Positions 55,657 to 64,000 of a stretch of DNA of 64,000 nt are shown here, piece after piece. Source of the DNA: Cordia subcordata (taxonomy: Eukaryota > Streptophyta > Magnoliopsida > Boraginales > Cordiaceae); NCBI GenBank assembly GCA_028554755.1, contig JAPTOF010000017.1, forward strand, positions 682,001 to 746,000. Reading direction: 5' to 3'. The translations under genes were made by a program, and so were the position numbers. The notes beneath the pieces are model-generated. The model had not been told where the DNA came from and searched no databases. It saw only the letters and a list, made by a program, of their open reading frames with translations. Within the stretch, counting starts at the first letter, position 1; each line of letters begins with the position of its first letter.

Positions 55657-56889
55657 TTGACCTAAGTAGGATTAGGCTAATTGGACCCTCAACTTTGTTT
55701 AAACACTGATTGTGAATTAACAATCACTCACTACTTCAAGTATTTAAGGCATTAAAAGCTTATTTCCATATATGCACAAAAGCTGGACTTCTTAATTACT
55801 CATAGACAATTCAATTAGAAGCCATAAAATTGTGTCATAAGTTGCATACATAGAGGATTTAACATTCTTTCATCTATTGAAACCATAACTTAGAGACAGA
55901 CATGTTTAGAGCTATGAACATTCATCATGAGCAAGCATGCTAAGCAAAACAATCACTTTCAATGAAACAATACTTATAAACCAATAATCAAACATTTTTT
56001 TAGGCAATTATGGCAATTTAAGCTCATTTCAACGCATATTAAAAAGGGGATCTTCTAATATACTCATAGACAAGTGGATTAGAAGCTATATGGATAGTTC
56101 ATAACTAGTGTACATTGTTAATCTAGCTTGCCTTCATTTAAAAAGAGCTAAACATAAGAATGAACTCAAGATCAAAACCATGGCCCTTTTTTATGAATAA
56201 AACCCTAGGTCTAGCATTTAGTCATTCTAGAAAATAGAGTTATAAAGATATGAACAACAAGCAAGCTCAATAATGACAAACACTTTCTAAGAAGCATTTC
56301 AACAAATATTTGATAAGCAAGAAGAAAATATCCATTGAATCATTGAAAAACATAGTATATGTTCTATCATCTTTCAAACCAAAACATAGAGTGTATTCAC
56401 AAGCCCATAATCAAGTATTCATCACCTTTTCACCTATTTAAAGTCTACTTATTCATGATAAAAACAAAGACAAGAGAAAAGAGAAAGCACTTTCCTAAAT
56501 CCTTGCTTTGTGTTCTTGCTCAAACTTCTTCAAATTCTTCCCTAGTAGCTCAATCTCCCTCAAAATAGCTTGAAAAATATGTGCTTGTGTGTGCATTAGT
56601 GTGTGGAAGAAAGGTGAGTGGCTAGGGTTTTAGTGTATATGAAAATGTCTTAGGCATGTAAGGCTTAGTTTCCTTAAGAATGAGAGAAAATCCACTTAAA
56701 TAGCTATTGCCCCCACTCCTTTTAGCTTGAATTTGGCTTATCCTAGCATGGATTTTCCACTAAATCAGCTACTAGAGCTTCTTCTTCTCTCTCCTAAGCC
56801 AAACAAGCCCAAAACTCCTTCAAAAAAAAAAAAAACTTAGCTACTCCTGTCTTCTTTCCTCCTCTCTCCAGCATCCTTTTTTAAGGTCT
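55657..56889 (-). mobile_element. Probable continuation of the minus-strand LTR fragment
   Basis: AT-rich, no gene. Read on the minus strand it has a TATA-like CTATTTAAGTGG near 56700 and the general texture of the R region of the 58368 LTR (TAGCCACTCACC-type stretch after the TATA). It may be the rest of the LTR begun at 48082, displaced by the derivative element. No palindrome cluster is recognisable. It ends abruptly at the gag fragment. Frames 55496-55723 and 56359-56568 are not genes. Confidence 0.4.
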
Positions 56890-58045
56890 TTCTCGTGAGT
56901 ACCTTTATGAGGCACAAACTTGCTCTCAAATGAATTCTGGATATTATGAACCTAAGGGCCAAGCTATGGTCTTATGTGTGGACTTGGAACATAAAGGACA
57001 AACCTGTACAATTGACGGTTTGGAAGCAGAACCTAAACTGGCCCTACAGCCTTCTGAAGAAAGACTTGAAGAAATGAATTGATCTAGCTTATACGTTAAA
57101 GCTCTAACCTCAGCATGAAGATCAGAAGAAGTACCTACCTTATGAACACATTTCCTAGTGGCTCTCTGACTAGACCTATTCATGGTTGTATTTGAAAAGA
57201 ATCCTCGACTTAAAGTTCCATCTTCTTCCATTCTTTACTAGGTCTCAACTTATAGAACCCATCCCTAGAAGTGGTATTCACTATCATCCTTTGTTACTTA
57301 GTTAAGCCTCTAAAGAAGTATTAAAGGAGATCATATGTGCCATAATTATGGTGTGGACATTGCCTAATAAGATCACTAAACCTTTCCCAAGCCTCACGGA
57401 AAGTCTTAAAATCATGTTGAGAGAAGGTTATGATGGACGCCCTAAGATCGATGGTCTTAGCCATGGGGAAGAACTTTTGATAAAAGCATGATTAGAGCTC
57501 ATCCCACGATGTAATGGATCCCCTACGTACGGAGTGGAACAATGTTTTGGCTTTATCTTTTAAAGAAATGGGAACAACTTAAGGCGAATGATCTCTTGAG
57601 ACACATTTGGAAAGTGCATAATGGACCAAATCCCTATAAAATCTATGATATAGGCTAAAGGACTCTTTTTACTCCTACCATAGAAGGAATGAAGCATTGC
57701 CAATGTGCTATGCTTGATTTCAAAGTTCACTTCCCATAACCCTGGAGTGTGGATAGCCAAGTTAAGCTCAGATGCATTGGGAAGGAAGTATTGCCTAAGC
57801 ATGAGTTTATCCTCTAAAGGTGGATCTGGACTAAGGGGTTTCTAGGCATGTGGATGCCCATGGTGCTCATGTGGAGGAACGGGATTTATAGGAGGAATAG
57901 GAGGATGAGGTGGAACACCTTCTTTTTGCATATTGTCAATCATCTCTTCTAAAAGATTCCCAAAATTTCTAAGATAATGTGCAATTCTTTGAGGTTTGGG
58001 ATCAATGAGTAGTAAGGGCAATCTCAAGGATCTCCTACCATGCAT
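56890..58045 (-). pseudogene. Athila-like gag fragment
   Basis: The start Met at 58045 opens MHGRRSLRLPLLL. 58045-57842 is the Pro-rich N-terminus (PPHPPIPPINPVPP). 57802-57560 is the capsid-like start (LRQYFLPNASELNLAIHTPG). Stops and shifts follow; 57231-56944 covers the linker and knuckle CPLCSKSTHKTIAW, whose last Cys is replaced by Trp. The fragment is cut near 56890, still within gag. It is diverged from the gag of 40622-42714, so a separate family. Confidence 0.8.
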
Positions 58046-58336
58046 GCAAAGCTTGAAAAAGAAACTCCTTCCACTTCAAACCCCCAAATCTTCAACAATC
58101 CTACTTCTATAGCAAGCAAACCATAAATCCTAAAAGACTACTAGAAACAAAAAGAAAAACAACTCCATAGAAGTAAACTAAACAAGTACTCTAAGCAAAG
58201 AAACAAAAAGAAAACACAAGATAGCAAAATAACTAAGTGAAAAGCAAGATAATAACTAAAACAAACAAAAAATGAAACAAGAGAAACAAGTAAAACAAGC
58301 AACTAACTAAAACATACAAGTAAAGAAACTAAACCA

Positions 58337-58367
58337 ACCACGCCTCCCTGACAACGACAACCAAACT
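58337..58367 (-). other. Degenerate Asp-tRNA-type primer site
   Basis: The minus strand reads TGGTTGTCGTTGTCAGGGAG next to the LTR end GCATCAAGTT. It is recognisable only by comparison with TGGCGCCGTTGCCGGGGAG. Confidence 0.6.
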
Positions 58368-60258
58368 TGATGCTAATTTGATCAAAACCTTAAAAAGAGT
58401 TAGCCCACAAGCACACGGGTCACGGTAGTACAATGTGCAAGTGTGGGGTTGTGTCCACGGGAAGGCTACAATGGGATAGGACTCTAAGGCGTATGTTCTA
58501 GAAAGCTACCTAAAGAAGGACCTAAACTGCAATCTTTGTGGTGCTTTGAATTGTATGGAGCTTAATGGAGAGTTAAATCTAAACTAAACACTAAACAATG
58601 GAAGTAGGATAGAAAATAGGGAATGAAAGATAGCTAAGGGGAATACTAATAAATAGGGATTAAGGTGATCTCTGCTTAGTTATAGGCAACTTAATAGTTT
58701 CTTGTTAAGGGATTAGTTGATGGTTAATCTTTTAGGGGTTGCTCTCAACTAGGATCCTAATAAGCCAGTTAATTAACCGCTAGGAATCAGTGCAGGTCTA
58801 TCCCTAAGCGTTAACTATCTAGAGCATAGCATGGTCCTTATTACCTAGGGTCTTAGGGTTGGCCAAGTAATCTACTAGATGACATCAACAGACCCTACTT
58901 TAGTGCCTAAACCATTGGCTGGGTTTAAAGCGAAGACCAAGTCCATCTAAGGTTGACTAATGCTAACCAAAAACCTATTAGCTGGGTTTAAAGCCAAAGA
59001 AGACTTGACTAGGGTTAGTCTTTAATTAAGCACCTTCAATCAATCATCACATTAGTGGTTCAAGCAATTAAGCATGCATTCATACATGTTCGAAGCTATA
59101 GCATTTGTGAATACATTGACATGTTCAACTACCAAACACATAGACATGCTTAGATTATACCATATTAAGCAATAAAACCCAACATTTATGCTATTGAAGC
59201 CATATTTGCTATTAAGGCATGCAAACACACACATAGACATGTATAAATGCATTATCCACTCCATGGACTCATCATACAAACACATATAAATGCTCAGATA
59301 ATGATTTAAAAGTGATTAATAGCAAATAATCCTCAAAATATATATGCTAACTCATTTAAGCATATTATCAAACACATAGACATATAAGAAAATAGTCGTG
59401 GAAACCTAATAAACAAAGCATATGTATTAACCATCAATAATCCCACAACAATGATATATTTAATCAACCCATAATACAAGCTTCAGTCACCGTAAAGAGA
59501 TCTACTCACACATGGAATAAATGAGGATAAAAGGGAGATAAGGAAACTTCCTTTTATCCTTAGCAATATCTTTACAAAGCTTGAACAAATCTTCCAATCC
59601 AAGTGTTTTTATCCACCCAAGTGCTTGATTCCAAGTGTTAATGTGTGTGCATGAATGTGTGTGAGGTGGTTGAGAGTGATGGAGGGTTAGAGTTTTAATG
59701 GGTATGGAGGAAAGGGTGAAAACTCTAAACAAAAGGCCTAAAATGAGCTTTTAAAGCTGTCCTACAAGCACTGTCGAAAGGGTCAACTGGTCAACGGGCA
59801 AAATAGATAGGGTGACCAATAATATCCTCAACTCCTCTTTGCCTCTACCAGTCACCTTAATCGGTCGACCGGCAAGGACCCTCAGGGTGATCGATAGCCA
59901 CTGCTTAATGCTCTAAAGTTTTTCGATTTCGCTCTGGTCTTCCCCGTTTGCTTTGTGCCTCGTTCATATGTTTCCAAACTCATTTTTCTTCCTTTTTTAA
60001 TCCTCTAAAGCCTCTGAAAGCTTTATTTATATCCTCTTCATCTTTGATCAAGCTCCGAGCATTGCTCAAAATTCACGTAAAACACAAGTTAAGTGCACTT
60101 TAGTGTATCATTTATGTTCTAAGCTCAATTATGGACATATAAAGCCAAATATGCACTAGTATGATATAAATGATGTACTAACACACCTAGTAGAGCACAA
60201 AACACCTCAAAACAAGTATAGAAATGCAATTATTAACACACACAAAACCAACACATCA
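58368..60258 (-). repeat. 5' LTR of the gag-fragment element
   Basis: The plus strand begins TGATGCTAATTT and ends ACACATCA, matching inverted ends, 1.89 kb. It contains two TTTAAA near-palindromes (about 58915, 58983), a TATA-like CTTTAAAAGC (about 59740, minus), and palindrome remains at 59765-59905 (AATCGGTCGACCGGCAAGG). No second LTR of this copy is seen. Frames 59052-59285 and 59502-59732 are non-coding. Confidence 0.8.
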
Positions 60259-60507
60259 CAAACATGCACACACCATATTCTTTGCTCAAGACTCCACTTA
60301 AACACACTATGAGCACATAATCTAGCACACAAGCATTTGAGAATCACACAGTAAAGCACTAAATGGACATGAATGCACTAAAGTTCACCAAACACATATG
60401 TCTCTATTGCATGCACTAAATGACTCAAAGTAGCAGCAAGAACAATGTTTTCTTATCAAAATGCATGCAATAAGCCACAAAACACACATGTAATCCAAGA
60501 CATATCA
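60259..60507 (-). mobile_element. Start of a 3' LTR, truncated
   Basis: It starts (minus) TGATATGTCTTGG at 60507 beside a PPT and is cut after about 250 bases by the LTR ending at 60258. It belongs to the element whose integrase is at 62009 onward. Confidence 0.65.
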
Positions 60508-62008
60508 ATACCCCCAAACCTTCACCTTGCTTGTCCCCAAGCAAGACCAAACCCTAGTTTATCTCCAAATTGTTAAAAAGGGTTACCAGAAGTATTGACT
60601 CGCTATCTTGTAGAATCTGAGGAATTTGAAGAGGTCGTTCCTCTTATGAAAGGCAAACCAAGCCTCTTTTGGATCTTTCTCTCAATCACAAAGGTTCTCA
60701 CACCTCTTGGGAACTTACCAAGTAGTTAGAATCGCCATAAACCTAGGATTATAACCCAGGCACCCGAGATGTTGATACTTTGTGCCCTATCAACTAATAT
60801 GGCCTTCTAACATACACTCAACCCTCAAAGATACAAGGAAGAGGAAAGTACATCACAATGGCTTGCAAATGACGTAAGAGCCTTATTCACAATATGAAAG
60901 AACAAAAGAGATACTTGTGTCAAATTGACATCATGTCAATTGACACTTATTTACAATACTTCACTTTTTCAAATTTTACTTGCCTTTTGGATTTTTCACT
61001 TCTTTTCACTTTCTTTCAATATTTTTCCATTTTTTTTTGCATTTTTCACATTTTTGTATTACATAACATGAAAAGAAAAAGAAAAAGAAAGAGATAAAGC
61101 ACACTAAAAGAACTAATCAAGGAGGGAGCACTCATATCAACAACCCTCTAAAAACACTTTTTCCAACCAAGTTGTAGGGCAACTATAAGGTGTAGTTTTC
61201 AAAGTGCTCACTCCTACAGTTTTCAAAAAGATTCTCTCCAAAGTCCTAGTTCTCCCTCTACTCCATTCACTCCCCACAATGCCACCTCATCTTCTCCAAT
61301 CAATTAAGTCAATATACAATACTCAACACACCAATCAACATAAAGATAAATGATTCTATATGCACAAACATTGAAAAACAAAATCACCATGTTTAATAAA
61401 GTAATGCATGTCTACCCTAAACAAAGCATAAAAGTAAGAAAGCCAAACTTCCATACTGCCAAATCTAAACTTTTCTTGTCCTCAAGCAAATACAATAACC
61501 CATACAACAAGCAAATAGCATCACAAAGCATGTAAGGGAAATAGGGACGGGATAGATAATAGGGGATAAATCGAAAAAGGATACATACAACCTTGTTTTT
61601 CTTTGAAGTAGTTCAATTTCAATGATCAATGAAACATGTACTAACCTTGTTTCTCAGCAAATCACAAATAGTCATAAAGCACAAGATTAATAGCATTGCC
61701 ATGCAAGCTTGAATTGGCATTAACAAGTGATAAAAAGTCGTATAAAAAGGGAAAGTGATTCAAGCAAGAATAGGGAAGAACACTCTCAAAACCTAAAAAG
61801 AAAAGAAATGAAAAGAAAGTAAAAAGAAAGAATGAAAACACCAAAAGTAATCTAGGTTGCCTTCTAGTAGCACTAACCACCCCGTCGTCAGCTAGGCAAT
61901 CATCATGCATCATTTTTCATAGATGGGGTCTTGAAGCTCAATGATCTCCACATGAGCTATGTTCGGGTCAAATGCATGCTTTAGGTGTTGTCCATTCATC
62001 ATTAGCTC
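60508..62008 (-). other. PPT, 3' UTR and post-pol box of a third Athila-like copy
   Basis: Stem-loops at 60527-60544 and about 61472-61489, 945 bases apart. An A-rich tract lies between them (about 61020-61110). The post-pol box at 61851-61898 reads (minus) CTGACGACGGGGTGGTTAGT then GCTACTAGAAGGCAACC. No gene. Frames 60894-61097, 61350-61535 and 61662-61913 are not genes. Confidence 0.7.
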
Positions 62009-62175
62009 TCAACCATCCTTCAAATTCTTCATCTTTACGGCTTCAGAAGGGTATGCTTCAATCACTTCATATGGACCATCCCATCGAGACTTCAATTTAC
62101 CTTGAAAGATCTTCAAATGAGAATTAAACAACCAAACTTTATTAGTTGGAGAGAAAGACCTCCTAAGAACATGCC
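62009..62175 (-). pseudogene. Athila-like integrase C-terminus
   Basis: The reading HVLRRSFSPTNKVWLFNS leads to KLKSRWDGPYEVIEAYPSEA and ends near 61975. This part keeps the Trp codon that became a stop in the 33689-44844 copy. The first dozen residues of the open frame above 62175 come from the inserted solo LTR. The upstream integrase is at 63655-64000. Confidence 0.8.
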
Positions 62176-63650
62176 TAATATGTGTCATTTGTGAGAGTTT
62201 TGTACATAATGTTTGCATGCACATTTAGAGGTGTTCTAGAGCATAATTGAATGCATTTAGTATAGAGTTTATATGTAATTTTTAATATTTGTACATAACG
62301 TATTTAAATGCATAAATACTATACTAAGTGTTATATCCAGTGTTTTAGGTAAGTTTTGGGATGGGTTGAGCTTAAACGAGGAAGAAACGAGCTAAATGTT
62401 GAAGGCCAAGAGAACAAAGATTGAAGATTGAAGATCAAATCAATCTACTAGCTGGGGCTAGGGAAGAACTGGCTGACCTACCAGCAGGGTCACCCGGTAA
62501 ACCCAGAGACCAAAATCTATACTGGTCAAGCGAACTGGCTGACCCAGTCAGCTGGTTATTCTATAGACCAAATGTTGTAACCGGTCGACCCCCCTTGTTA
62601 CTGGCTAGCCAGTAGGGTCCCTCGGTATTCACACTGAAGAGTCTATAAATAGCCCATTTTAGGTCATTTTAAAGGGAGTAACTTTATTTTATTAAACCCT
62701 AACCCTTTACCCACTTCACCAAACACCTCAAACTACTATCCTACCAAACTAAGCAAAGATTAAAGCATCTAACAAGGATTTGAAGGATTTGTACGGATTT
62801 GGAAGAAATATTTAGGGGAGTTCTTCTTGTTCTCTTTCTATTTCTTGTATATATGTTGCTAGATTAGGCTAGATCTTTATGTGTTTGTTGTTGTATATTA
62901 GATTAAGGCTATGAATAAAGGATTTGTGTTTATCTTTGGCTTTTAATACATTCTTCTTTACATTGATTAATGGAATGAATCAATGTCTATGTGTTGATAA
63001 TCAAACATGTCTATGTGTTTGTTAAAATGCCCAAGTGAAGTTGTATGTGTTATTTTGTGCTTAAATACTATCAGTAGTGGTGTCACCTTAGCCTTAATCT
63101 ATGCTAACAACATGAGCCCTATTTGCAACTAGGTATGTTGATTAATATGCTTAATTAATGACTTGTGTGGTAGGAGTATAACTCTAGCTTGAAACGATAC
63201 TAAAAGGGTATCCACTAGCACTAGTTAATGCTCTAGAAGTCTAATATCTAGTCTGAAACAATACTAATAAGTTAGTCTCGAGTAGGACATTGACCAACAC
63301 CAAGGAAAGTAATCAAGCCATAGCTAGCCTGAACCATTATCATAGCCTGAGTCTAGTTACAACATAATTGCCTGAGATTCCCTTCTACCTTGTAGAGCTT
63401 TATTTCCTTAACTTTGCACCTATAGTTCCTCCATTAGATTAGGCTAGCTTAGGTTTATTTTCCATTGTCCTGAACTCCCTCCTATCCTCAAGAAAGCAAC
63501 ACACACACATACACGTAGCTAGTTTTAGGCATCAAGCACGTAGAGACCAAACTAAGGTAGCCTCTCTATGGAAGAACAACCCCATACTTGCACAATTCAC
63601 TACACATGACCCGTGCACTTGCGGGTGTAAATACACGATTAGTACCTATC
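62176..63650 (+). mobile_element. Solo LTR (family of the non-autonomous element) in the integrase
   Basis: It starts TAATATGTGTCATTTG, the counterpart of TGATGTGTGTCATTTG at 19073, and ends about CCTATCA. It shares the order of blocks (ATTTGTACATAA, CATAAATACTATACTAAGTG). The TATA box CTATAAATAGCCC is at 62643-62655, and changed palindromes lie upstream (62440-62625). CATGC occurs on both sides (62170-62174 and 63650-63654), a probable target-site duplication; the terminal bases of the LTR are slightly eroded. Frame 62421-62615 lies in the palindrome block and is not a gene. Confidence 0.8.
62643..62655 (+). promoter_or_regulatory. TATA box of the solo LTR
   Basis: CTATAAATAGCCC, 30 bases downstream of the palindrome ACTGGCTAGCCAGT (62600-62613). 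Confidence 0.7.
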
Positions 63651-64000
63651 ATGCAATTTGTTCATCCTATCCTGGAAAAGCTTGGCATCTTTATGTGCTT
63701 CAAACCTAAGCACTTCCAACTCTACTAGGTCTAACTTCCTCTTCTCAACCACTCTAGCCAAATCAAAATTTAAGGCTTTGACAGCCCAATATGCTCTACG
63801 CTCCAACTCAACAAGCAAGTCGAAAGCTTGACCATATACTAATCTATGTGGAGACACGCCAGTAGGAGTCTTAAATATGGTAAGATAAGCTCATAATGCA
63901 TCACTCAACCTAACTGTCTTCTCTAAAATGGACTTAATCTCCCTATTGGTCACTTCAACTAGTCCACTAGTCTCGGGTGACAGGGGTAGCAATCTTGTGT
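63651..64000 (-). pseudogene. Athila-like integrase core end, runs off the window
   Basis: Frame 63857-63639 reads MSPHRLVYGQAFDLLVELE, AYWAVKALNFDLARVVEKRK and KLFQDRMNKLH, the region after the catalytic core. Upstream, to 64000, the same strand reads on toward the core with stops (DALWAYLTIFKTPTG pattern near 63860-63900). The last residues after KLH come from the solo LTR. Confidence 0.8.

Noticed and set aside
59052..59285. Fifth copy of the LTR antisense frame
   Set aside because: This frame is in the sense direction of its element and its residues do not match the other four.
1..64000. tRNA genes at the TGGTATCAGAGC and TGGCGCCGTTGCC strings
   Set aside because: These match only the 3' end complement of tRNAs and sit at LTR borders, so they are primer-binding sites; no cloverleaf is present.

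Overview
The window is AT-rich, repeat-dominated nuclear DNA from a plant, most likely an angiosperm with a large genome. The evidence is the element lineages: Ty3/gypsy elements of Athila, Tekay/Del and Tat type, plus Ty1/copia elements with long LTRs and initiator-Met-tRNA primer sites. I found no host gene, tRNA, rRNA, CRISPR array or plausible intact host exon. Nearly every open frame is a piece of a retrotransposon or a chance frame inside an LTR. Species cannot be told from the sequence.

Layout. 175-1827: 5' LTR of a minus-strand SIRE-like copia that runs off the left edge. 2640-5342: plus-strand copia relic (RT trace, PPT, 3' LTR). 5343-12562: minus-strand Tekay/Del chromovirus with decayed gag-pol and two oppositely truncated LTRs. 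12563-14202 and about 30687-31100: the two sides of a split Tat-like element. 14203-30686: minus-strand copia, inserted in the Tat-like LTR and itself split by a younger non-autonomous Athila-like element at 19073-25891. 31100-46831: an old plus-strand Tekay-like relic (LTR, primer site, gag trace) whose LTR is split by a nearly complete minus-strand Athila-type element at 33689-44844 with a perfect 5-bp target-site duplication. 46832-64000: a patchwork of the same Athila-like superfamily, comprising LTR fragments in both orientations, a plus-strand derivative lacking RT and integrase (48357-55656), a gag fragment with its LTR (56890-60258), and the 3' end of another copy (60259-64000) whose integrase is interrupted by a solo LTR (62176-63650).

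How the parts relate. The non-autonomous 19073-25891 element has no reverse transcriptase or integrase. It shares with the Athila-type copies the Asp-tRNA-type primer site, a box after pol, paired stem-loop/PPT motifs and LTR sequence blocks, so it was probably mobilised in trans by them. In place of gag-pol it carries an ORF with two N-terminal CCHC zinc knuckles, broken by two in-frame TGA codons.

The most interesting non-coding signals are: (1) clusters of a GCCGGTCGACCGGC-like palindrome just upstream of the LTR TATA box, seen in Athila-like LTRs and also in a copia LTR; (2) a repeated near-palindrome centred on TTTAAATC in all Athila-like LTRs; (3) a duplicated GCTTGAGGACAAGC stem-loop flanking an A-rich tract in the 3' UTR; (4) an antisense frame of about 80 codons kept open in four LTR copies.
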